Source of the DNA: Agapetus fuscipes
Taxonomy: Eukaryota > Arthropoda > Insecta > Trichoptera > Glossosomatidae
DNA length: 64,000 nt
NCBI GenBank assembly: GCA_951799405.1
Contig: CATOGX010000043.1
Location: 62,001 to 126,000, forward strand
Direction of reading: 5' to 3'
Shown: in pieces, positions 1 through 9,795 of the stretch
How positions within the stretch are numbered: the stretch's first letter is position 1
Layout: every line of letters starts with the position of its first letter
Notes under the pieces: model-generated
The model's input: only the letters and a program-made list of their open reading frames with translations
Database searches by the model: none
What the model was told of the DNA's origin: nothing
Program-made: the position numbers and the translations under genes

Positions 1-210
1 GATAAATCGCCACCTTAGGGTTAAAACTGAATAAATGCTGATTCACTTATTTGAGAAATCGTGGATAAAACCTTTTTTTGAGTATAACTTCTCATAGTAA
101 TTGAACTTAGTTCTTCACTTCAGAATTTTCACACTTTTTTATCGTTTTCTCTCGTAGAAAATATGAAAAAGCTGCATGTTATCTGAGGAACCAATGTTGG
201 CTTAATATTT
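1..210 (+). repeat. Repeat E, fullest copy
   Basis: The segment begins near gccaccttagggtta, passes through tgctgattcac and gagaaatcgtgga, and ends in ttttctctcgtagaaaat followed by tatctgagg. The same blocks in the same order occur at 13897-13980 and 14369-14437, split there by insertions. Short left-end pieces are at 36927 and 59974. The family is unrecognised. Confidence 0.7.
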
Positions 211-278
211 CACTTATTCAATTTTGCCTTGAAAATATCGAAATAAACATAAAATAAAGAGTGACAGTACTATCAGTT

Positions 279-957
279 CAATCAGCAGGACAAAGCGGTG
301 GTAATCTGACTAATAACAATCAGCAGGACAAAGCGGTGGTAATCTGACTAATAACAATCAGCAGGACAAGCGGTGGTAATCTGACTAATAACAATCAGCA
401 GGACAAAGCGGTGGTAATCTGACTAATAACAATCAGCAGGACAAGCGGTGGTAATCTGACTAATAACAATCAGCAGGACAAGCGGTGGTAATCTGACTAA
501 TAACAATCAGCAGGACAAGCGGTGGTAATCTGACTAATAACAATCAGCAGGACAAAGCGGTGGTAATCTGACTAATAACAATCAGCAGGACAAAGCGGTG
601 GTAATCTGACTAATAACAATCAGCAGGACAAAGCGGTGGTAATCTGACTAATAACAATCAGCAGGACAAAGCGGTGGTAATCTGACTAATAACAATCAGC
701 AGGACAAGCGGTGGTAATCTGACTAATAACAATCAGCAGGACAAGCGGTGGTAATCTGACTAATAACAATCAGCAGGACAAAGCGGTGGTAATCTGACTA
801 ATAACAATCAGCAGGACAAGCGGTGGTAATCTGACTAATAACAATCAGCAGGACAAAGCGGTGGTAATCTGACTAATAACAATCAGCAGGACAAGCGGTG
901 GTAATCTGACTAATAACAATCAGCAGGACAAAGCGGTGGTAATCTGACTAATAACAA
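279..957. repeat. 37/38-bp tandem satellite, 18 copies
   Basis: Eighteen units of caatcagcaggacaaagc... differ almost only in whether gacaaagcgg or gacaagcgg is present, giving ten 38-bp and eight 37-bp units in an irregular order. The last unit abuts the ATT-rich tail of a SINE-A copy. No open frame of note, and there are no unique spacers. Confidence 0.97.
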
Positions 958-1247
958 TAATATTAGGTAAATTTATTTGGTGAGCGCTGTTTTTGTGTGA
1001 ATCACACTTCAAGAACCCTCAGCGATTGTCGCTGTAGAAAGCGCCAATTTTCAAGCAAGACCTAGTTGCTGTAAGGCTGGATGGACCTATGGTGACCGGT
1101 CTTTGGTAAATGCAGGTTAAGCTTTCAACTCGGCGAAGAGCAAACGTGAAAAATTAAATATTTTTTTATGCTCCGCTGAAATTAGAGCCCACTACCTTCC
1201 AATCACGAGTCCGAAGTGTCAACCACTAGACTACAGACTGGACTAGT
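957..1247 (-). mobile_element. SINE-A, diverged
   Basis: Inverted copy: the 3' end (tttatttggtgagcgctg) is on the left and the degraded tRNA-like head (accactagactacag) on the right. The central markers ggctggatggacc and gtgaccggtctttggtaaa are intact. Confidence 0.85.
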
Positions 1248-2977
1248 ACCTACATGTTTGAAATAAACCAACGCTAGTTAACTAGCAACGAATCCCGTCA
1301 AGCTCTCTTGATGATATCATGAACGTTGAGTTATAAGATTTTCACTTGAAATTATAAACATCGAAAATTCAATAAATAAAAGTGACGAATCATTACTTGA
1401 TAATATTTAAATTTAAAAAGTAAAAAAACATTTTTTTTCTTTACAAGTTGTGTTTAATATCTTGAGCGTTTACGGTGTGTTCACACGTCATTTTCAAGAT
1501 AACTATGTCAATACATTATGCACTTGTTGCTAGCGATTACTAAATATGTTGTTGAATGGCAGTCCTCATTAAATATTTATTTTAACGACGCTGTCCCAAT
1601 ATTTTCGAACAGTTGCTGAAATTCGCCGTTTTTTAGTGTTTTCGAGGTTTATTTATGTATATTATTAACGACAATAATCAATTTTGATGCTTAGAAATAG
1701 AAAATGGCAAGTATTAACTTTAATTATTTTATTTTAAAATTAAAATAAAAGCTCAATTTAAAATACTAAAAATTAAATACGGGAAGTCGATTACGCATTT
1801 CTACAAAAAAGGCATTTTTGAACTCTCATTAACTAGTACATACGTCAATTTTTTGTATTATAAATGTTCTACAATATTGTAGAAAATATTGTTGTTAACA
1901 ATGCTAATTGACGTTTTTTTTTGTTTTTTGTAAATTGAAAGTAAAATCAACACTTTTAGGAACCCCAAAAATGTGCCGAAAATATAAATTTTTAGTGCTC
2001 AAAAACTAGCTTTTTTGTTTTGTTTTCTGTTTTTTCTTACTGTTATAATCAAAGTTCACATAATAATCTGTTGGTTTCTGTATATATTAATAATTACAAT
2101 CATTTTATGTATTTTATTAAGATTTTTAAAAGATGACTTCAATTTGCCCAAAAACAAGCGGCAAATAATTCAGTCTGAGATGGATCGTTGACGGGAGAGC
2201 ACGCTTGTCGTTTCTGCGGAAAAAAAATATGACTTAAAATCAAAATGCCGATATGGAAGAGTAAAAAAAACCTCAGCTATGTTTTAAAAGGTGTTTATGT
2301 ACAAAATATATATAAATTAAAAAGGTAAATCAACTTTAACTTTGTATAAAAGCGATATTTAGTATTTTTACATTCTCTGTCGGAGATCTCCCGCGTATCA
2401 CAGTAAGTGAAGTAACTTTGAAAGTGCGTAATGTCAATACATATTACATAGTATCGATAGTATCGTATTATTCAAATGCAATATGTTTTAAATATTTTTT
2501 GTAAATCTCTGATAATTCACTGCTAGACATAGGTCTCCTGTATATGCTTTTACTTTTACATGACATTTCATTATCGAAAACATATTTAGGAAACAAAAAG
2601 GAAGTCCCGCATCCCAATTGTCCCAAAAACCGAAAATTGAGATTGATTAGGAATTGAACCATAAACAGATACTTGCCAATAATTATTAACTTTTATAGTT
2701 ATATCTAATAACGCCATATTTTCAGTAGGCATGGCCAGAAGCTTTATAGAGTCTCTTCCACTTATTCTTATCTTTACATCTATATATAAATAGTCTACAA
2801 CGAAGTTTTACTAACGGTTAAGATTCATATTAGAGACATACTTACAATCAAAATCATGTAAGTGTGCGCATACACATGCTGTATGTGTAATTACAAAAAA
2901 AAAAACAAATTGACATAAATGATAGTTTGGTATCAGCATGTTGTAGTATAAGGTTAGGTTACAGCAATATGGCGTAA
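1248..2977. other. AT-rich DNA, no gene recognised
   Basis: I see no coding signature. It holds homopolymer runs and a perfect 18-bp palindrome, TTCTACAATATTGTAGAA, at 1867-1884. A related half-site recurs near 3716. Confidence 0.6.
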
Positions 2978-3060
2978 TGGTGGTTTTTATGTTGTAGGTG
3001 CACATACGGCATGTGCAAGCGCGAACTTATACTTGTCTGCTTGTGAGAATGCGTATTATT
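2978..3060 (+). repeat. Repeat D fragment
   Basis: Only the 3' half is present, recognised by gttgtaggtgcacatacgg, catgtgcaagcgcgaactta and gcttgtgagaatgcg. Confidence 0.7.
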
Positions 3061-4185
3061 GCTTTTAGTTATATTTTGAAAACGTAACGACTGATTGTTG
3101 TTGGTATTTATAAAATTTTAAGAATCGCAGCCTTTTATCTAATTTTAACCCTTTGACTACCAAGAAAATTGCTAATACATTTTGTATGGAAAATTTTCAC
3201 TTTGTATGGCGGCTATACTTCTAATTCCTTTTTGGAAAAAATATTGATGGAAATGTATAAGTTATCATTATTAACTTACATTTGTAGAAGATTATTTTTT
3301 ATTAACCCTCTAACTGCCGAGAATTTTTCAATATTTTTTTAATTTTGTATGGTAACTTCCTAAGCCGAGATTATGATGAAGCAATGATTATAATCGTTAG
3401 ATAGCACTATTTTATAAACGAATTCACAGAAAATTTGAGAAAAATCGTTGGAGCTGTTTTTGAGAAAATCGCATTTAAAATTTTCAGCTCTTGGGAAGCC
3501 ATCTTGAATTTTTAAAAAAGAAAAAAATCTTTGATTACGAAATAAAGTAATAAATTTATTATTTCTATCAAATCTAAAACAAATTTAAATATCTTGCATT
3601 TTAATGGGTTTTTGTAATATTTTCTATTTAAAATTTCAGGTCGTGTAAACGGTGCTTTATATTTATTTTTTCAAAAAAAAAAATATTTAATTTTGTAGAA
3701 ATTTATGTTGTCTATAATATTGTAGAACATTATATTTTTGTTGACGCCTTAACTTTCGAGAAAATTACAATCGTTTGTTTTTTTCATATCGCAACCCATA
3801 GACACAGATTAGTAAGAGTGTTGCCATAAGTAATTTATTAAGTTAAAAACTAATTAGTGGCAATTCTGAAAATTTAAGAAAAATTCTTCGAGCCGTTTTT
3901 GTAAAAAGTGCAATTTTATGTTTTTTTTTGTATAGCAGCCATCTTGAATTTTCAAGCTGGTGTAATGCCATGTTATTCATACTTAATACATGTTCAAAGA
4001 AGTTGATGAAGTCAAAATTTGGTATCTCTAGGTGTTATACTTTGGAAAGTGACACATATACACACATACAGACGGACGTTTTTGAAAGATGTGTTTTTTG
4101 GCATGTCCTGCAAAAGGCGATGAAGCTCGCAGAGGGGCTCTTGAGGTGTGTTATTTACCTAAGTATTATTTATTATTTGTATTCC
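3061..4185. repeat. AT-rich DNA with a diverged direct repeat
   Basis: Segments 3420-3520 and 3850-3955 are alike: each has gaaaattt.agaaaaat, a gagc.gtttttg block and ends in agccatcttgaattt. The 430-bp spacing suggests an old duplication. No gene recognised. Confidence 0.45.
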
Positions 4186-4262
4186 TTGACTTACTGTTGC
4201 CAAGGAATGCTGGAGGCTGACCACCAATACTGTCAAAAATGGTTCACTTTGCCAATGTGCTC
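4186..4262 (+). repeat. Repeat D, 5' fragment
   Basis: Diverged D start: ccttgacttactgttgcc, then ggctgaccaccaatactgt and ggttcactttgccaatg. Confidence 0.6.
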
Positions 4263-4702
4263 AGGCGAGGGAGGCGCTCTTAGCTGCGCGTGTCTCTGCT
4301 GGTTGTGGGCGGGTGAGCTAGGCGCCCTTAGAGGTATTTAAGACTTGTGTCAAACGACACGCATCTGTACTTTAGAATTTGGTTTAGTATTATGACAAAT
4401 TTGTCTTTTCATCGAGTTCGTCTGATTAGAATGGTTTGATGGAGGGACAAAGGCGCACAGGATCTGACAAGTCCTGTCGCCGTGAAGCTTGGGGAGTGTC
4501 AAATGGCCCCTGCAGGGTTGCCAAAGCTTTTACCAGACTGAAAAAATCACTTCCGTCTAGTAACAGTAGACGCAAGCAAGAAGATAAATGGAAAATTGGA
4601 AGGATAAAAGAAAAACAACTTTGTTTTACGATTACATGACTATATATATTTTATACCACAAGCGGTTTCGCAAACATCCGTGTGATCAGATTGAGGATAT
4701 TA
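4263..4702. other. No gene recognised
   Basis: A GC-richer patch (4263-4340) with a short imperfect inverted repeat around gcgctcttag and gcgcccttag is followed by featureless sequence. Confidence 0.4.
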
Positions 4703-5483
4703 TTATTTGAATAAACAACACTTTTTAAATTTTTAAAAACACTGTTTTAATTTCACACATATATAATATTGTTATGTAAATATAAATATTGAAATAAGTA
4801 TGGGTAGTTATAGTTATAAGAATCCTCATAAGTATTGGTAGGTAAGATCGATAATTGTGTATAAGTGTAGAATTCTCTAGGCTAAGTAGGTATTTGTTAT
4901 AATTATAGGAATTCTGTATTGCATCGGTGGGTAGGATTTTGGTTGTGTCTCTAGGTAGTACGTGAAGCATCGAGAAGTAATAATTACTCTGGAACCGTCT
5001 AGCAACTATAGGTCTAGATTATACTGCTCTAAAGAGTATAAAGGGTGCAAATGGCCTGCAGAGCGGCCAGTATCATACGACACTTACAAACACATAGAGC
5101 TAATCTGATCAGTGAACCGAAACCAAGTGGAATAGTCGAGAAAGTTTTGTGAAAATAAATTTTGTAACAGTGTAAAATAAATAACTATTGAAGAAGACCT
5201 GTGTATTTTTAATTTGAAAGACAATTGAACCCTAATTTCGTAACAATATATTTAAAAAGAACTAAATTTTAAATAATACTAACGTTTTCGACATGTTTTC
5301 GACATGTAAAAATGTCGAAAACGTTTTGAAAAAAACGTAGGAAAGAATTTTCCTACCTGATGATGACAAAAATGTCGAAAACGTTAGTATTATTTAAAAT
5401 TTAATTATTTGTAAATATATTATATATGTGTGAAATTCAAACAGTGTTTTTAAAAATTTTAAAAGTGTTGTTTATTCAAATAA
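4703..5483. mobile_element. Large foldback element (781 bp)
   Basis: The outer arms, about 70 bp each, are inverted repeats. The left begins atttgaataaacaacact with aaaaacactg and tttcacacatatataata. The right carries the complement, ending agtgttgtttattcaaat. A second inverted pair near the right (5264-5300 and 5370-5403) has tactaacgttttcgaca and its complement. No transposase frame is visible, so this would be nonautonomous. Confidence 0.7.
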
Positions 5484-5493
5484 CAAATCAAAA

Positions 5494-5526
5494 ACATGAA
5501 TTTTCACAGTGTTAATACACAAACCA
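5494..5526 (+). repeat. Dispersed 30-bp motif G
   Basis: The motif aattttcacagtgttaata then cacaaacca recurs inverted at 40805-40838 and, more diverged, at 42975-42998 and 61607-61634. Confidence 0.5.
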
Positions 5527-5537
5527 TAAAAAAAGAT

Positions 5538-5712
5538 GAGGATATTGTGAAGGAATGGGATATACAAAGTGAGCGCAAAAGAAGAAAATGAATGAAAAAG
5601 GTGATGGATATGAAAGAATTGAAAGATGTATGTAATGATAGGAAAAAATGGAGGTAGCTCTGCAGAGGCACTGGCACCTCTTGCGGAATGGCGACAGAGT
5701 TACAGTCACAAT
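5538..5712 (+). mobile_element. LINE-R 3' coding fragment
   Basis: Translates, with a stop, to the end of the LINE-R reverse-transcriptase frame (EWDIQSERKRRK, then KKVMDMKELKDVC). It ends at ggaatggcgacagagttaca, the usual 3' end of this family here, and runs straight into a D repeat. Confidence 0.8.
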
Positions 5713-5892
5713 GTCACTCCTGTTTAAGGGAAGGTCGGCAAAAGTTGAAGGGCTTATATTTATTTGAGGTTTGCATTTTAATTTTTAAGTACACATTCAG
5801 CATTTGTAAGCGCGAAATAACACGTGTTTGTTTGTGGGAACCCACTTTATATGAATATTATCATATCTTTACAACTAAGATAATAGATATTG
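5713..5892 (+). repeat. Repeat D, missing its 5' end
   Basis: Starts at aatgtcactcctgtttaagg and continues through gtcggcaaaagttg to the terminal caactaagataatagata. Confidence 0.8.
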
Positions 5893-6937
5893 TATTGTAT
5901 TACTAGCTGTACCCGGCTGGCGTGTTTCACTTTGCCATTTGGGAATATTGAATCAATGATTTCCATGCACAAATGAAGCCGCCTTCACGCAACTTAGTTG
6001 TTTTGACACATTAAATCAAACCAGTTTCTGTTTAAAAAGAACAAAAGGAATGCGCGCAGTCTAAACAAATTAAGATGTTGTAAACAAATCTTTATCTCAC
6101 ATGCCAGTTTTGAAAAATGTATTGGATTCATTCTGTAACTGAATATTAATAATTTGTAGGTTGTTGTTGTATTTGTAACTAAAAAAACTAATAAAGATAA
6201 AAAAAACACTGTTGCATATGTGCAACTGTGGCCGTTTTATCCCCGAATGTGAATCATTGGCATATGTAAACATTTTTTTGCACAAAGAAGATGACCAAAT
6301 TTGTGCCTAATATTATGAAAAACTAATATGAATTGCAATATTTTATTTGCCAGAAGTACTTTTTAGAAGTTCGAGTCAGATTCGAGTCAGTCGTAATTTG
6401 CACTCTGACATCGATATAAATAAAATATATTTATATTGATGCACTCTGGACAAAGCCATAAAAACAGTTCATAAAGAAAAAAGTGAAAACCTAAAAAACA
6501 TAGGTCTTGAAAATTGTTTTCATTTTTCCGCTACGATGTATTTATTACCCGTCGACATGACGTCTACGAAATGTTATCCCATACTGCACGATTGGATATC
6601 GCTGTGCGAAGAGCGCAGAGCCTTAGCCTATGTCTCGCGTGTGTGAAAGAGAGACAGAGTGTAAACAGTTAGTGTGCTCTTGGCTTGATCGACGTTTAAA
6701 AAGAAATGTGACATCGTTTATAAAGATTCAACGACAACTGTATATGCTATCGTAAAGAGCCCCCAAACACATTTGACATTTGTATCATATTTTTAAGTGT
6801 GTACAAATACTGGACTAGAGAATTTTTTTGTTTTATGCGTTACAACGTTTGTCTGTTCGAGATTCGAAAAACTTTAAATTTTGATTTTGTTAAAACGGGA
6901 CAGGGCCCTTAAAGAAGAGAGGGCACTTTTGGGCATT
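5893..6937. other. No gene recognised
   Basis: The start (5902-5930, ctagctgtacccggctggcg) resembles a terminus often seen on dispersed invertebrate repeats. The rest is AT-rich with no coding signature. Confidence 0.4.
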
Positions 6938-7055
6938 GTCAACGACGTTACCATGTTGAAAGCACCGGTTCCCATAGATCACCGAAGTTAAGCAACATTG
7001 GGCGTGGTCAGCACTTGGATGGGTAACCGCTCAGGTACACCGCGTGTCGTTGGCA
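6938..7055 (+). rRNA. 5S rRNA gene-like sequence, probably a pseudogene or SINE head
   Basis: About 118 bp match 5S rRNA from end to end: ccatgttgaaagcaccgg, gatcaccgaagttaagcaac, gggcgtggtcagcacttgga, and a 3' end cgtgtcgttggc that pairs with the 5' end gtcaacgacg. The internal control region is nearly intact (tggatgggtaaccgc). There is no T-run terminator after it. Instead a SINE-A head starts within a few bases. A lone copy, a one-base shortening near gttcccatagatc and the missing terminator argue against a working gene. Confidence 0.88.
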
Positions 7056-7057
7056 TC

Positions 7058-7378
7058 TTGGACCGGTCCGTAGTCCGTAGTGGCAACACTTCGGACTCGT
7101 GAATGGAAGGTTGTCGATTCGGATCCCGGCGGAGCACAAAAATATACCATTTATATTTCGAATGTGCTCTTCGCTGGGCTGAAAAATTCATAAACCTTTA
7201 CCAATGACCGGTCACCAAAGGTCCATCCAGCCTTACAGCAACTGGGTCTTGCTTGAGTATTGGCGCTTTGTAGCGACGACCAAGCTCGTACACCTCTGCG
7301 GCACTACAACAAGTGTCATAGACCCCTAGAGTCTTTAGAATCTAGGGAGTCTCCCGCACAGGATTTCTTAAAAAAAAT
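7058..7378 (+). mobile_element. SINE-A with type-2 tail
   Basis: The tRNA-like head ggaccggtccgtagtcc has a small duplication (gtccgtagtccgtagtgg) and a B box ggttgtcgattcgg. The body includes gaccggtcaccaaaggtcca. Its 3' end differs from the usual one: after gcgacgaccaagctcg it has cacctctgcggcactac, gtcatagacccctagagtc and gggagtctcccgcacagg, then an A-rich tail. Confidence 0.9.
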
Positions 7379-7786
7379 AATATCAGAACTGAAATCAATT
7401 TGTAGTGGGTTATTTTAAGGGGCAAAGGAAAACATTGCCTTCCCTAAAATTAAATCTCTGAAATTCCCGCATAGCACTGAGAGGTCTCATAGCATCGTTT
7501 GTGAATAGCAGTTCCATTGAATGATTTGCTCAGCACTAGTTAATGTTTATTTTACTGACAAGCTAAGAGCTGGATGGATTTTGGATAATTTATTAGATGT
7601 GACCGGCTCTCCATCAGACAGAGTGGGAATGTTTGCCTGCAGATCAAAGCAAGAATAACTGCGGAGGCAAAGTCATTACAAATCGGGCGTTGATTTAATG
7701 AATGTTGTGCTTTGGTAAATAAACCATGATTTAAATAAATTACAAGCATGAAAAAATATATAAAATGTTTATTCGATTACTGTACT
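7379..7786. other. No gene recognised
   Basis: Unique-looking AT-rich sequence between two SINEs. Confidence 0.5.
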
Positions 7787-7994
7787 TTTCGATCCTTTCT
7801 TTTCAAAATCAAAATTTCAAAGGGGCTGAAACTCATTTCTTGTAAAAGCTGAGTAAACCTTGCCGGTATTGATTTTGGGGTTTGAAATAAACATGGAAAT
7901 GGGAAATAATTTCTGACACTCTCGGTGGGATTTGAACCCGGGCTCTCGGCATGGAATGCAAGCACTCTACCTACTAAGCTACCGTCCGGACTAG
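7787..7994 (-). mobile_element. SINE-B, 5' two thirds
   Basis: Inverted copy. The head is on the right (aagcactctacctactaagc and accgtccggact), with the B box complement gggatttgaacccgggctc. It is truncated at the body near cttgtaaaagctgag. Confidence 0.88.
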
Positions 7995-8659
7995 AAGAAA
8001 AGCCTAAATGTGATATTAAGATTCATGATGTTCGCCGATCTTCGTCAGGAGTGGCAGAACCCAAAAATTAATAGACGAACATGGAAGGGATTTTCAGTAG
8101 ACTACATCCAGGAGCGGATACACATTGTGAGAAAGAAAAAGTTGTATGTTTTAAAATAAATCTAAAAAACCAGAGTCATGTTAGATGGCAGATAGAGAAC
8201 TACAGTGAACAGTTAGGTGGTCTGACATGGTGACTATGGTGACTGTGGTCAGGTCTACAACCATAACAAATCACGTTCGAACTTAATGATAGCGTTACAC
8301 CAAAACATTAATGGAAACTAAATCGCTCACATGGAGGCGATGTTTTGATTTCCATACATTTATGCCCACGCTTTGGGTTAAGTTGGACTGTAAAGTTGTA
8401 TAACTGGCGTACAGGATTATTGTCAAATCAAGCGCTGAGGTTGTCCGCAGACAATGGCCATTGTAGCAGAACTACACGGTCATCCGGTTCCGTTAAATTT
8501 AACAAAAAGAGATGTGTTTTTGTGTGGTCAGTTCGGTATATCCAGCGGGCATGTGATACACCAGTGGTTATCATCTTTTTGAATCTGAAACCTTTATCAT
8601 TGCCTCGTTACGTCCCAAGACAGCTTTCATGGACTGACATATAAATACAAGGGCTACGT
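7995..8659. repeat. Unique-looking DNA with a copy of motif F
   Basis: Motif F (aaactaaatcgctcaca, tggaggcgatg, tttccatacatttatg) lies at 8310-8370. An open frame at 8345-8644 shows no family resemblance and I do not call it. Confidence 0.45.
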
Positions 8660-8885
8660 CTAAAGACCATTTTCTTTACCTTGTTTTGTCCAAGGAATAC
8701 TTTCATTGCCTTTTTTTGTTCAAAAACCACTTTCATTGCTTTGCTACGTCCAAGGACCATCTTTGCCTTGTTTCGTCCAAAGACCACTTTCATGGTTTTT
8801 CTACTTCTAAGGACCATTTTCTTTGCCTTGCTTCGTCCAAAGATCTCTTTTCTTCCTTTATTGCATATTTTTCCAGCAGGCCGCT
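8660..8885. repeat. Degenerate tandem repeat, about 35 bp
   Basis: Roughly six drifting copies of a unit containing ccttg.ttcgtccaa and gaccactttcattgc. It leaves both strands open, giving Lys/Arg-rich or Phe-rich frames that are repeat artefacts. Confidence 0.7.
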
Positions 8886-9329
8886 GATTAACTATCACTG
8901 CGATAGACTAGTTCTGATGAGAATGCTGTTGTAGGGAAATGATGGTCATTACGACTAAATTATAATTTTAAGCGCAGACCTCGGATGTAATTAATGTTAA
9001 TCACAGCCTAGTATAATCACTAACTAATATGTGGCCTCAATATAATAGAAAGGTATCACGAAATATACATGTGACTAGTCCTGTTGTTTTGGGATGGCTT
9101 GGAGCATGATAAAGAGCTGAATGATGTTTCACGTGTGTTATTTCCTTTATTCTGAATAGTTAAAAGTATTTAAAAGTTATTTTACCAGGCAAAAATACTC
9201 AGAGACATGAAAGTCAGCACAGTTCCACATAAGTTTAGCTCCACACATCTCGTTGAACTTGATTTACATCCACCAACTTTTCAAAATCAAGCCATGGATT
9301 TGCCGTGTATGAATAACACCGGCTAGACT
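8886..9329. other. No gene recognised (exchanger intron 3)
   Basis: AT-rich; I see neither repeats nor coding signature. Confidence 0.5.
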
Positions 9330-9485
9330 ACAGAAACTGGGTCTTGCTTTAGAAAACTTAGACTTAACAGAAACAGGGTCTTGCTTCAGAAAACCTAGAA
9401 TTTATAGAAACTGGGGCTTGCTTGAGAAAACCTAGACTTTACAGAAACTTGTTTTTTGAATTGGCTCACCAAATGAATCACCCCC
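9330..9485 (+). repeat. SINE-A remnant with an internal 37-bp triplication
   Basis: The SINE-A core acagaaactgggtcttgctt is followed by a tag agaaaacctagactt. This unit starts at 9330, 9367, 9404 and, in part, 9441. The copy then ends with ttggctcaccaaatgaatca, the SINE-A 3' end. Confidence 0.65.
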
Positions 9486-9531
9486 GTATTGTTTCACAAG
9501 GTTATGTATTTTGAGAAGTGTTTCCTCTTAC

Positions 9532-9795
9532 CGATGGTGAGCGTGTTGAAGATGGTCCCCACCACGGCGAACAGCAGGATGGTGCCCAGGTGGTCGAAGA
9601 ACAGGCGGTTGGGCATGAAGTAGCCCGCGTCCAGGATGATGGGCGGCAGCATGTACAGGAAGAAGGTGTCGGGAGTCAGCGGGGACACGTGCACGCTGCG
9701 GATGTTGTAGAGCAGGAAGCCGATCACCACGCCCACGGCGATCAGCAGGCAGGACTCCGGGAAGATCTTGTTCAGCTTGGGCGCCATGTGGAAGC
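9532..9795 (-). CDS. Nhe2: Na+/H+ exchanger (SLC9, Nhe2/NHE3-like), exon 3
   Basis: This internal exon encodes about 87 residues of a plasma-membrane Na+/H+ exchanger, which swaps extracellular Na+ for cytosolic H+. It starts FHMAPKLNKIFPESCLL and contains the family hallmarks SPLTPDTFFLYMLPPI and LDAGYFMPNRLFFDHLGTIL, two hydrophobic membrane segments around the conserved PPI..DAGYFMPNR block. The acceptor reads tctccccag/GC and the donor ATCG/gtaaga. The exon enters with two bases that complete a Gly codon begun by exon 2 and leaves in phase 1. Its high GC contrasts with the AT-rich introns. The family match is secure. Assignment to the insect Nhe2/vertebrate NHE3 branch rather than another SLC9 member is from remembered similarity. 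The following exon, expected to start with the rest of a Gly codon, is not visible and must lie beyond the left edge. Its acceptor sits at the end of a 12-copy tandem array. Confidence 0.96.

Noticed and set aside
279..957. CRISPR-like array
   Set aside because: Units are contiguous with no unique spacers, and the genome is eukaryotic.
5040..5250. Solo LTR within the foldback
   Set aside because: A TATA-like box and an A-rich stretch are present, but I could not find TG..CA borders or a target duplication.
6938..7055. Functional 5S rRNA gene
   Set aside because: No T-run terminator, a one-base deletion, a lone copy, and immediate fusion to a SINE.
8608..8934. Overlapping Lys/Arg-rich and Phe-rich frames on opposite strands
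   Set aside because: They follow a degenerate tandem repeat of about 35 bp; the periodic residues come from the DNA repeat.
1..9494. Exchanger exon 4
   Set aside because: I looked on the minus strand for the next conserved membrane segments and found none, so it must lie beyond the window.
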